Shown in pieces: positions 17,476-25,930 of a DNA stretch of 64,000 nt (its first letter is position 1; the number at the start of each line of letters is the position of its first letter). The notes below the pieces were generated by a model. The model was not told the DNA's origin. It saw only the letters and a program-made list of their open reading frames with translations, and made no database searches. The stretch is taken from positions 1-64,000 of the forward strand of contig JANYKW010000017.1 in the NCBI GenBank assembly GCA_025358025.1, given 5' to 3'. The position numbers and the translations under genes are program-made. This DNA comes from Bacteroidia bacterium (GTDB lineage: Bacteria; Bacteroidota; Bacteroidia; Bacteroidales; Prolixibacteraceae).

Positions 17476-18765
17476 ATGGCTGCATTACTAGAAAAATCTG
17501 AATATCGGAAATGGCAATACAGAATATTTTCAGCTACATGGCTTGCCTATATAGGTTATTACTTTGCCAGAAAAGCATATTTTGTTGTTAAAAGCGATAT
17601 GGCTGATACCATGGGATTGGATGCCATTCATCTCGCGCACTTGGGAACGGCTTATCTAATATCTTATATGATAGGACAATACTCAAGCGCATATTTTGGG
17701 CGCCGGCTTGGGCCCAAATATCTGCTTATATTTGGAATGGGCATTTCTCTTGTTTGCAATATTGTATTTGGCGCTTCGAACTCTTACTGGACAATTATGC
17801 TTTTCCTGAGCATAAATGGTTTGGCTCAGGGTACCGGATGGCCAGGCTGTATCGGAAGTCTTGCATATTGGTTTAAAAGAAAACAACGGGGTACAGTTTT
17901 GGGTATTTGGTCTACATGCTACCAACTCGGTTCTATACTCGCGACATCCTTTGCAGCCTATATGTTAGGCCATTACGGATGGAGATGGTCCTTTTACGGG
18001 GCTTCCATGGTGATGTTGATTATCTGGACCGTTGTTTTGTACCTTCATCCAAATCGCCCGGAAGATGTTGGATTGAAACCTCTCTTTGATGAAGACGATG
18101 AAATTGTTGCTAAGACAGATGAAAAAGCGATTAAAAAAGCAGATGAAAATGGACTGGGTTGGAACCGGGAAGTGGTAATCACGGTCGTTATCATGGGTCT
18201 GATATACTTTGGCATTAAATTTCTAAGGTATGCACTCTGGAGCTGGGTTCCCTTCCTGTTAAATAAAAACTTCAACCTGGCAGGTGATGATTCGGGATAT
18301 CTTTCAACCGTTTTCGATATTTTTGGGTTCGCCGGGGTTGTATTTGCCGGATTTGTATCAGACAGGCTGTTCAAAGGGAAAAGATCGCTGCTTTCCTTTA
18401 TTATGTTGTTTCTGATGGCCTTATCTTTCGTACTCATGAACACGATGGGGTCTACAAGCCTGATGTATTTTACCATATCAATGGGAATGGCAGGTTTCAT
18501 GCTTTATGGACCCGACTCGTTGATTTCAGGCGTTGGAGCTATTGATATAGGCACAAAAAAAGGAGCATTGGTAGCGGCTGGAATTATCAATGGAACCGGT
18601 TCCATCGGGCCTATTTTTCAGGAAGAAATTATTGGCTGGATGTATGAGAAATACAATCATGAATTAGGCCCTATTTTCATTTTGCTGGTTGTTGTTGCAT
18701 CCATCACGGCATTCATAACATTGATCCTTTGGCTACGATCCAGAAATAGTATGGTTAAGCTTTAG
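17476..18765 (+). CDS. MFS transporter of the organophosphate:phosphate antiporter type
   Basis: A 429-residue inner-membrane permease with about 12 hydrophobic segments. The N-terminal YIGYYFARKAYFVVK and the loop AQGTGWPGCIGSLAYWF are characteristic of the OPA family (GlpT, UhpT, UhpC, PgtP), which exchange organic phosphates for inorganic phosphate. An acidic cytoplasmic loop at residues about 200-215 separates the two six-helix halves. It closes the five-gene run and probably imports the substrate of the cluster; a phosphorylated C3 or C2 compound would suit the neighbouring HAD, alcohol dehydrogenase and aldehyde dehydrogenase. A strong hairpin terminator follows. A 12-bp palindrome, CCTAAATTTAGG, lies upstream at 17393-17404. 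Confidence 0.88.
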   Translation: MAALLEKSEYRKWQYRIFSATWLAYIGYYFARKAYFVVKSDMADTMGLDAIHLAHLGTAYLISYMIGQYSSAYFGRRLGPKYLLIFGMGISLVCNIVFGASNSYWTIMLFLSINGLAQGTGWPGCIGSLAYWFKRKQRGTVLGIWSTCYQLGSILATSFAAYMLGHYGWRWSFYGASMVMLIIWTVVLYLHPNRPEDVGLKPLFDEDDEIVAKTDEKAIKKADENGLGWNREVVITVVIMGLIYFGIKFLRYALWSWVPFLLNKNFNLAGDDSGYLSTVFDIFGFAGVVFAGFVSDRLFKGKRSLLSFIMLFLMALSFVLMNTMGSTSLMYFTISMGMAGFMLYGPDSLISGVGAIDIGTKKGALVAAGIINGTGSIGPIFQEEIIGWMYEKYNHELGPIFILLVVVASITAFITLILWLRSRNSMVKL

Positions 18766-18826
18766 TCTAAGGGAGATTTGTAATCCTTATATACCGATGG
18801 GGCTATTCCTGTTTGGCATATATAGA

Positions 18827-18862
18827 AAAGCACCCTGCAAAACCAATTCTGCAGGGTGCTTT
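18827..18862. terminator. Bidirectional rho-independent terminator
   Basis: Perfect 13-bp stem: AAAGCACCCTGCA (18827-18839) and TGCAGGGTGCTTT (18850-18862), with a 10-nt loop. It has flanking A and T runs and sits between the convergent transporter gene and the tryptophanase-like gene, so it should stop transcription from both sides. Confidence 0.9.
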
Positions 18863-18885
18863 GTTATTCGATTTAATTCAGGGTA

Positions 18886-20352
18886 CTAGAGACTATCGCC
18901 AAAATCCTCACGGAATTTCGCAACCAGTTTGTCTACCCAGTCACCGATCGGTTTGAGTTTACCTACGAAGAAGCGGAGGACAGGTGGTTCTTCTATCCAC
19001 TCAAGTCCGCCAATCAGGTGACGGTTGTCATACAGCCATTTGATCCGGTCTTCGGCATATTTGACCTGCGACAGGGTGAAAACCCGTCTGGGGAATGCAA
19101 GTCGGAGCAGTTCCACATCAGCCAGAATATCGTTTCCATCCGCATCACGGACGCTGGAGATCGTTCCACGTTCCATCCCCCTGATGCCAGAGGCAACGTA
19201 AAGTGCTGCTGCCAAAGCTCCTGCCGGATACTGGGACTGTGGAACATGGCTAATAAACTGCCCGGCATCGAGGTGGCAGCCCAAACCTCCTGATGGGGTG
19301 ATCACAGGAATACCGCTTTTGTCTAAAGAATCAACCAAATATTTAATGAATTGTGGTGAATGGCTGATCACATCGAAATCCAGTGATTCATACAATCCGA
19401 CTGCCATGGCTTCAATTTCACGGACACTCATACCTCCATAAGTAAGGAATCCTTCGAAAAGCGGCACCCAGTCGCGCATCATCATATAGATGCTGTGATC
19501 GTTGGTGCAGATACCTCCACCGCGTGTACAGCTCACTTTCCGTCCGGAGAAATAGGAGAAATCAGTGTAGCTCATCATCTCGTGCATGATATCCTTTAGG
19601 GAAACATCCTGGTAACCCTCTTCCCGGATTTTGATAAAATAGAGGTTCTCATTGATAAGACTTGTGTCCATCAGCACCTTGATCCCATGTTTTTTCGCGA
19701 TAGCCGAAACTTCACGAAGGTTTTGCATGGAGAATGGCTGGCCCCCAATCAGATTGGTTCCCGCCTCAAAACGGATAAAGGCCACATTTTCAGCACCCCA
19801 TTTTTCAATCACCTTATTGAGCTTGCCAATGTCCATGTTCCCTTTGAAGGGGAAACTGCTCTTGGTTTTTAGTGCTTCATCGGTATAAATTTCCTCCACT
19901 ACCCCACCACACATTTCAATATGAGCTTTGGTGGTTGTAAAGTGGTAGTTCATTGGGACAACTTTACCCGGTTGGATAAAAGTCTTGGATATAATGTGCT
20001 CTGCAGCACGACCCTGGTGAACAGGTAAAAAATATTTCTGGTTGAAAACCTCCAGAATGGCTTTTTCCAGCTTCGTATAACTTGCAGATCCTGCATAGGA
20101 ATCATCCGCTACGCTCATGGCAGCTATCTGATTATCGCTCATAGCATTGGTGCCTGAATCGGTAAGCATATCCAGGAACACGTCCTTGTTCATGAGCAGA
20201 AAAGTATTGAATCCTGCACCGAAGATAGCATCCTTGCGCTCTTCGACAGGCAACAGGTTAAGTTTCTGAACTACACGTACTTTGTGCATTTCTAATGGAG
20301 TCACTTCGCCGCTGTAAAATTTCACGGTTTTTAGTTTTTCTGATTTTTCCAT
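18886..20352 (-). CDS. Tryptophanase/tyrosine phenol-lyase family PLP enzyme
   Basis: A 488-residue fold-type I PLP enzyme of the beta-eliminating lyase family. LTDSGTNAMSD near residue 64 and DDSYAGSASY near 83 match TnaA and Tpl. PLP is expected on Lys272 in YFSGRKVSCTRGGG. In TnaA and Tpl the residue before this Lys is also Lys; here it is Arg271, and the following segment differs strongly. PSGGLGCHLDA replaces the usual GGHAVFxDA block. Near the C-terminus the motif reads VLRFFVGKL, where TnaA has a His at the position of the first Phe and Tpl has Phe. The substrate may be tyrosine, tryptophan or another beta-substituted amino acid. Transcribed alone, ending at a strong terminator. Confidence 0.82.
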   Translation of the reverse strand: MEKSEKLKTVKFYSGEVTPLEMHKVRVVQKLNLLPVEERKDAIFGAGFNTFLLMNKDVFLDMLTDSGTNAMSDNQIAAMSVADDSYAGSASYTKLEKAILEVFNQKYFLPVHQGRAAEHIISKTFIQPGKVVPMNYHFTTTKAHIEMCGGVVEEIYTDEALKTKSSFPFKGNMDIGKLNKVIEKWGAENVAFIRFEAGTNLIGGQPFSMQNLREVSAIAKKHGIKVLMDTSLINENLYFIKIREEGYQDVSLKDIMHEMMSYTDFSYFSGRKVSCTRGGGICTNDHSIYMMMRDWVPLFEGFLTYGGMSVREIEAMAVGLYESLDFDVISHSPQFIKYLVDSLDKSGIPVITPSGGLGCHLDAGQFISHVPQSQYPAGALAAALYVASGIRGMERGTISSVRDADGNDILADVELLRLAFPRRVFTLSQVKYAEDRIKWLYDNRHLIGGLEWIEEPPVLRFFVGKLKPIGDWVDKLVAKFREDFGDSL

Positions 20353-20705
20353 TGGTAAATTAAATTGGATTAATAATTTCTAATTATAAGTAAAAAGGTC
20401 CAAAAAAACCGATAATGAAACCAATACAGCAATCATCCTTTCGGTTAGTTTTATATGTTTTGCGAGTTTACAAATTAATTAATCCTCCGTCAACTATTTT
20501 AAATGTTATAGAACAGCTAAACAGTAATTTATATTGTATAAAAACAATCAGTCCAATAAAACCCGCAGTCATGTTTGGCATCCTGGTGCTGGAAAGTGTT
20601 CATTTTATTCAGAAAACCTGCATCCGGAACAATTCGTTATCTTTGGCAAACATTTTTCCTGAAAACCGTCTGCCAATTGGGCATACCGGTCAATTGCAAC
20701 TTTCT
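20353..20705. other. Divergent intergenic region, no supported gene
   Basis: About 350 bp separate the divergent tryptophanase-like gene and the first M16 peptidase. A frame runs in from 20415, but its N-terminal 97 codons show no conserved protein and are AT-rich. I treat the region as promoter DNA for both genes. Confidence 0.6.
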
Positions 20706-21962
20706 ATGATTCAATTTGATAAAACAGTTCTGAAAAATGGACTCCCTGTCATCGTCCATACAGACCGCAGTACGCCTTTCGTGGCAGTGAATGTTTGCTA
20801 CAATGTGGGGTCCAGGCATGAAGATCCGAACCGCACAGGTTTTGCCCATCTGTTTGAGCATCTTACTTTTGCAGGGTCTGTCCATGTTCCTGATTTCGAC
20901 ACTGCCGTTCAACGTGCAGGAGGCGCCAACAACGCCTTCACATCCAACGACCTGACAAATTATTATATCACCTTGCCTGCCAACAACATAGAGACAGCCA
21001 TGTGGCTTGAGTCAGACCGGATGCTGGGTCCGAAATTTTCCAAAAAAGGGCTTGACATTCAGAAAAAAGTGGTGATCGAAGAGTTCAGGCAACGAAACCT
21101 GAACAGACCATACGGTGATGTTTGGCACCTGTTGCGTGATCTTGCCTATAAAGTTCATCCATACCGCTGGCCTACTATTGGACTTGTTACTGAGCACATT
21201 GAGTCGGCAACACTCACGGATGTGAAAGATTTTTTCTTTCACCATTATGCACCAAACAATGCGGTATTGGTGATCAGCGGCAACATCTCTTCTGCTGAGG
21301 CTTTTAAGCTGACAGAAAAATGGTTTGGCGACATTCCTTCCAGGGAGATCGCACCCTATCGCGGACAAAAAGAGCCGGTTCAGGAAACCGACCGGGAAAT
21401 TACCGTCTACCGGGATGTTCCTATCGACACCTTTTACGTTGCCTGGCATATGTGCGGACGAAAAGAAAAAGATTTTTATGTTCTTGACCTCCTGTCGGAT
21501 ATCCTTTCAAACGGCAGCTCATCAAGATTTGAAGTCAAACTTGTGAAGGAACAAAAACTTTTCACAGAAGCAGATGCCTACCTGTCGGGAGAAAATGAAC
21601 CCGGACTCTTTGTTGCCACAGGCAAAGCTTCACCCGGGATTGATATGCACGTTGCCAGGGAAAAGATGTTGGAAGAGATCATGATGACAGCCGAAACATC
21701 CATTACAGCCTATGAACTGGAGAAAGTGAAGAACAGGGTCGAATCGGATCTCCTGCTAAACGAAATTGGGTACCTGGAGAAGGCAATCCAGCTAGCTTCG
21801 TTTGAAATTATGGGAGATGCAGCTGAGATCAACCAGCAAGGAAAACATTATCTGGATATTACCGCACACGACCTGCTTCAAACTGCAAGTCAGCTATTCC
21901 GAAAAGGGAACCGTAATACCCTGAACTACCTTTCCCTCCAAAATTCAAAAATAAATTATTAA
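20706..21962 (+). CDS. M16-family zinc metallopeptidase, catalytic subunit
   Basis: A 418-residue M16 (pitrilysin) family peptidase. The inverted zinc motif HxxEH is present as H48-L-F-E51-H52, and VIEEFRQR provides a family-conserved acidic stretch further on. Two M16 repeats can be followed: the N-terminal half is catalytic and the C-terminal half carries the R/Y segment. I chose ATG 20706 (MIQFDKTVLKNGLPVIVH) because the M16 fold begins there. The next gene, three bases after the stop, encodes an M16 protein without the zinc motif, so the two probably form a heterodimer like mitochondrial processing peptidase. No signal peptide is visible, so a cytoplasmic role is likely. Confidence 0.9.
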   Translation: MIQFDKTVLKNGLPVIVHTDRSTPFVAVNVCYNVGSRHEDPNRTGFAHLFEHLTFAGSVHVPDFDTAVQRAGGANNAFTSNDLTNYYITLPANNIETAMWLESDRMLGPKFSKKGLDIQKKVVIEEFRQRNLNRPYGDVWHLLRDLAYKVHPYRWPTIGLVTEHIESATLTDVKDFFFHHYAPNNAVLVISGNISSAEAFKLTEKWFGDIPSREIAPYRGQKEPVQETDREITVYRDVPIDTFYVAWHMCGRKEKDFYVLDLLSDILSNGSSSRFEVKLVKEQKLFTEADAYLSGENEPGLFVATGKASPGIDMHVAREKMLEEIMMTAETSITAYELEKVKNRVESDLLLNEIGYLEKAIQLASFEIMGDAAEINQQGKHYLDITAHDLLQTASQLFRKGNRNTLNYLSLQNSKINY

Positions 21963-21965
21963 CAG

Positions 21966-23246
21966 ATGGATTCATTCCGAAAAATAGCCCCTCCAGTACA
22001 TTCTGTCGATAAAATAGATTTTATAGAACCGGAACACCGGCTGCTACCAGGTGGCACCTCTTTTTTTGCTTTGAATGGCGGGACTCAAGAGGTCGTAAAA
22101 TTGGATTTTAGCTTCAAAGCAGGGACCTGGTATGAAGATTCCAAACTGGAAAGTTTGATGGCGACCTCTATGATCTCGGAGGGAACTACTGGTAAAACTG
22201 CCCGTGAGATTGCCGACAGGATTGACTTCTACGGAGCCCAGCTAAATTCTGTGCCCTATTACGACAATAATTATGTCTCCCTGTTGTCGCTGAAAAAACA
22301 TCTCCCCCATCTGATTCCCCTGCTTGCAGAGATCATTCAGGATGCCTCATTCCCGGAAAATGAGTTTGAAATAATCAGGCAAAAACGCAAACAACGGGCA
22401 CTTGTCGATGCAGAAAAAGTGGGATTGGTGACCCAGCGGGGTTTCATTCGATCGCTGATGGGTGGAGAACATCCTTATGCCCCTGTTGCAACTCCCGAAT
22501 CTTATGACTTTGTGACCCTCGAAGGAGCAAAAAGCCATTACCTCCGGCACTATCACTCAGGAAATGCCACCCTGTTTGCCTCCGGCGATGTGGATGATGA
22601 CGTTCTAAAAATGATTGAAGAAAACTTCGGCCCTGCCTGGGGTACTCCATACCCGTTCAAAAAAGACCAGATACAGGTTCAAAGTGCCCTGGAAAAAAGA
22701 GTCTTTATCGAGCGGGAGAATACCAACCAAAATGCAATTACCATTGGGAAAAGGGTACCCACCCAGCATCATCCGGACTCTGTCGGTTTAAAGCTGGTTA
22801 CGACAATCTTTGGTGGATATTTCGGCTCCCGGCTCATGAGCAACCTGCGTGAAGAGAAGGGACTCACCTACGCAATTCATGCCTCAGTCGTCTCTTTTGT
22901 GAAAGATGCCATCTTTATGATTCACGCAGAAGTCACGGCCGAGAAAACAGAGGAAGCCATCAGGGAGATTTTCTATGAAATGCAACGTCTTCGGGTAGAG
23001 CTGGTACCTGAATCAGAGCTGCAACCGCTGCGCAGCTTTCTCCTTGGAAGGATGCTGGAAGATTTTGATGGTCCTTTTGCAAGGGCACAGAGTTTCTCCT
23101 CCTTGTATGAGGCAGAGCTGGATGTTGACTATTTCGGCAAAATTATCCACGCCATCAAAACCACTACCCCAGAACAGATCAGGGATCTTGCACATCTTTA
23201 TCTGGATCCTGAAAGTATGTACACGGTAGCTGCCGGAAAAAAATAA
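21966..23246 (+). CDS. M16-family peptidase-like protein, non-catalytic subunit
   Basis: A 426-residue M16-fold protein in which the HxxEH site is absent: the corresponding helix reads SLMATSMISEGTTGK. The C-terminal domain retains the substrate-binding segment GGYFGSRLMSNLREEKGLTYAIH, with conserved Arg and Tyr near residue 285. It follows the catalytic M16 gene after three bases, so they are surely co-transcribed and translated together. By analogy with MPP alpha/beta and bacterial two-subunit M16B enzymes, it probably supplies part of the closed substrate chamber. No signal peptide is seen. Confidence 0.9.
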   Translation: MDSFRKIAPPVHSVDKIDFIEPEHRLLPGGTSFFALNGGTQEVVKLDFSFKAGTWYEDSKLESLMATSMISEGTTGKTAREIADRIDFYGAQLNSVPYYDNNYVSLLSLKKHLPHLIPLLAEIIQDASFPENEFEIIRQKRKQRALVDAEKVGLVTQRGFIRSLMGGEHPYAPVATPESYDFVTLEGAKSHYLRHYHSGNATLFASGDVDDDVLKMIEENFGPAWGTPYPFKKDQIQVQSALEKRVFIERENTNQNAITIGKRVPTQHHPDSVGLKLVTTIFGGYFGSRLMSNLREEKGLTYAIHASVVSFVKDAIFMIHAEVTAEKTEEAIREIFYEMQRLRVELVPESELQPLRSFLLGRMLEDFDGPFARAQSFSSLYEAELDVDYFGKIIHAIKTTTPEQIRDLAHLYLDPESMYTVAAGKK

Positions 23247-23248
23247 TT

Positions 23249-24190
23249 TCAACATTCTTTCCCTTGCCAGCTATCCTTGGCAATCATCAATTTATCAACC
23301 TTGGCGATAAACTCAAAATTTTTCAGTCCCCAGTTGGGACCAATAACCATACCAGCAGGTGCCGAACTAACAAATCGCTGGATGCTGACGGAAGGAGTCA
23401 GGTTTTCCAGAAACCGAACCACCAATTCTGCATATTGATCCAATTCGAAAAGATTATAGGCAGATGGATTATCCCTGTATTCCCTTGCCATTTGCGTACC
23501 CTTGTGTATCTGAAGCTGGTGCAGTTTGACGCTCTGAACCGGCAATGCTGAGATGGCTTTTGCATGTGCAATAAAATCCACATGATCTTCACCGGGAAGT
23601 CCCAGGATCAGATGAACACAATTGTCGAATTTTCTTGCCGCGATCCTGTGAATGGCTTCAATGGATTCCTGTGCGGTATGACCACGGCTAATGCGCCGGA
23701 GGGTCTCCTCCCTGAAACTCTCTACCCCCAACTCGATCGAGACGTAACACCGCTCTGAAAATTCCGTCAGCAGATTAAGCACTTCATCACTGAGGCAATC
23801 CGGTCGGGTGGCAATGACCAACCCGATTACCTCCGGATGACGCAGGGCTTCTTCATACGACTGGCGCAAAATATCGACAGGAGCATAGGTGTTGCTGTAT
23901 GCCTGAAAATATGCCAGATAACGCATGGATGGATATTTCGCCGAAAAAAAAGCGATCCCTTTCACAACCTGGGCTGCAATATTTTGCTCGATGCGGCAAT
24001 AATCCGGGTTAAAACTATTGTTATTGCAGTAAGTACAACCGCCTGCACCCTTTGAACCATCCCGATTAGGACAGGTAAAACCGGCATCCAGTGAAATTTT
24101 CTGGACACGACCCTCGAACCGCTCTCTGAAATAGGCAGAATAATCGTTGTATCGTTTGTCGCTCCCCCATGGAAATTTTCTTTGGTACAT
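23249..24190 (-). CDS. TIGR01212-type radical SAM protein (YhcC-like)
   Basis: A 313-residue radical SAM protein of the YhcC/TIGR01212 family. The cluster cysteines have unusual spacing, with the first in FTCPNRDG near residue 40 and the pair in GGCTYCNNNSFNP near 52. This long insertion between the first and second Cys is diagnostic for the family. GVESFREETLRRISRGH near residue 155 and HLILGLPGE near 192 are further conserved blocks. Members resemble Elp3-like enzymes, but no reaction is established. Convergent with the M16 pair; the stop codons are nearly adjacent. Confidence 0.9.
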   Translation of the reverse strand: MYQRKFPWGSDKRYNDYSAYFRERFEGRVQKISLDAGFTCPNRDGSKGAGGCTYCNNNSFNPDYCRIEQNIAAQVVKGIAFFSAKYPSMRYLAYFQAYSNTYAPVDILRQSYEEALRHPEVIGLVIATRPDCLSDEVLNLLTEFSERCYVSIELGVESFREETLRRISRGHTAQESIEAIHRIAARKFDNCVHLILGLPGEDHVDFIAHAKAISALPVQSVKLHQLQIHKGTQMAREYRDNPSAYNLFELDQYAELVVRFLENLTPSVSIQRFVSSAPAGMVIGPNWGLKNFEFIAKVDKLMIAKDSWQGKEC

Positions 24191-24340
24191 CCGAAATTAT
24201 TTGGTTGCAAAATTAACAGAAGCATTGATTTTAATGAACAATTGAATGTGAATAAATTTATTCTGATTACAGAATCTAAATTTTTGGTTTGAACTTCATT
24301 TTATTATATTCATCCTGTCATAATCTGAAAATCGCAAACA

Positions 24341-25888
24341 ATGTTCACAGCCAAAGACCAGGAACAAATCCTTGAACGGGGAAGCAATATTCCTGAAATC
24401 CTGAATCAGATATCCCACTTTAAAAAAGGATTCCCCTTCCTGAAAACCGTCGAGGCTGCAGGAATTGGAAACGGCATCATCCGTCTTACGGAGCAGGAGT
24501 GCAACAAACTCATCTCTTATTATGAGTCTCAGCTCGACAAGGGGATTATCCCCCTGAAATTCGTGCCTGCCTCAGGTGCAGCCAGCCGGATGTTTCAATC
24601 GCTGTTCTCATTTCAGGAGGAAGCCTCAACCAATGGGGAAGCCATGATAATCCTGGAGAAATCACAACACAAAAGTGTCAGACAGTTTTTTGACAGACTT
24701 GCAGATTTCGCATTTTCCCCTTCTGTATTGGAGAAATTGGGATCCCTCACCAATCCGGACGGAACAAAAAATTACCTCGGGATATTGCAGGCTATATTAT
24801 CCCCGGAAGGGTTAAATTATGGCTTCCTTCCAAAAGGATTGCTCGATTTTCACCAATATTCAGGAATCAGCCGCACACCAGCGGAAGAACATCTGGTAGA
24901 GGGAGCACTTTACGGAACCGATACCTCTGGTGTGGTCAGGATTCATTTTACGGTTTCGCCCGAACACTTGCAGTTATTCAAGAAGAAATGCAGACATGCA
25001 GCAGAAATTTTCGAAAAAAGGTATGAGGTCAGATACGAGATCTCCTTTTCTGAACAGAAATCCTCTACAGATACCATCGCCGTCGATGAAAACAACCATC
25101 CATTTCGTGCTACCGACGGAAAACTGTTCTTTCGTCCGGGTGGCCATGGAGCTTTGCTGGAAAACCTGAACGATCTCCATGCAGATATTATCTTTGTTAA
25201 AAACATCGACAATGTTGTTCCAGACCGGCTGAAAGATGATACGATTAAATACAAAAAAGCACTGGCTGGCCTCCTGCTGGACCGTCAGCAACAGATCTTT
25301 AGCTATCTGCGTTTACTGGAACAGCCTGCTGATCAAATAAATAACGCCTTAATCAACGAGATGACCAGATACCTGGAAAATGAATTATCAACGATTATTG
25401 CAGGGAAAGCACTTTATCATGACAAACAATCTCATATTGATTATTTAATTTCCAAATTCAATCGTCCAATACGTGTCTGCGGCATGGTGAAGAATGAAGG
25501 AGAACCTGGTGGAGGGCCATTCTGGGCAATTCAGTCCGACGGCACCACCACCCTTCAGGTCGTAGAAAGCAGTCAGATTGATATGAAGGATCCGCAACAG
25601 GCTACAATCGCATCACGAGCAACCCATTTCAACCCTGTGGATCTGGTTTGCGGTGTTCGTAGTTACAAAGGAGAGAAATTTTTGCTCACGGAATTCAGTG
25701 ATCCTGAAACAGGTTTTATCTCCTCCAAATCCAAAGATGGCAAACCACTTAAAGCTCAGGAATTGCCGGGGCTTTGGAATGGCGCCATGTCTGACTGGAA
25801 TACGGTTTTTGCAGAGGTTCCACCAATCACTTTTAATCCGGTCAAGACAGTGAACGACCTTTTGAGAGCAGAGCATCAACCGCTTTAA
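24341..25888 (+). CDS. DUF4301 family protein
   Basis: A 515-residue cytoplasmic protein matching DUF4301, a family largely restricted to Bacteroidota and of unknown function. Conserved stretches include FVPASGAASRMFQSL near residue 78, LPKGLLDFHQY near 165 and GGHGALLENLNDL near 267. PASGAASRMF resembles a nucleotidyl- or sugar-phosphate-binding loop, and the GGHGAL block recalls nucleotidyltransferases such as UDP-sugar pyrophosphorylases. That enzymatic link is my inference. No signal peptide or membrane segment. The TPR gene follows 42 bp downstream but has its own possible -7 box. Confidence 0.82.
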   Translation: MFTAKDQEQILERGSNIPEILNQISHFKKGFPFLKTVEAAGIGNGIIRLTEQECNKLISYYESQLDKGIIPLKFVPASGAASRMFQSLFSFQEEASTNGEAMIILEKSQHKSVRQFFDRLADFAFSPSVLEKLGSLTNPDGTKNYLGILQAILSPEGLNYGFLPKGLLDFHQYSGISRTPAEEHLVEGALYGTDTSGVVRIHFTVSPEHLQLFKKKCRHAAEIFEKRYEVRYEISFSEQKSSTDTIAVDENNHPFRATDGKLFFRPGGHGALLENLNDLHADIIFVKNIDNVVPDRLKDDTIKYKKALAGLLLDRQQQIFSYLRLLEQPADQINNALINEMTRYLENELSTIIAGKALYHDKQSHIDYLISKFNRPIRVCGMVKNEGEPGGGPFWAIQSDGTTTLQVVESSQIDMKDPQQATIASRATHFNPVDLVCGVRSYKGEKFLLTEFSDPETGFISSKSKDGKPLKAQELPGLWNGAMSDWNTVFAEVPPITFNPVKTVNDLLRAEHQPL

Positions 25889-25900
25889 TCCATTTTTGAT

Positions 25901-25908
25901 TACCTTTG
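25901..25908 (+). promoter_or_regulatory. Possible Bacteroidota -7 box for the TPR gene
   Basis: TACCTTTG fits the TAnnTTTG -7 consensus of Bacteroidota and lies 22 bases before the ATG at 25931. No convincing -33 TTTG element is seen at the usual distance, so the call is weak. Confidence 0.3.
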
Positions 25909-25930
25909 TACCGATTTTAAGAAGAACGCC

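Noticed and set aside
20415-20705. 97-residue N-terminal extension of the first M16 peptidase
   Set aside because: No conservation and no signal-like features; M16 homology begins at 20706.
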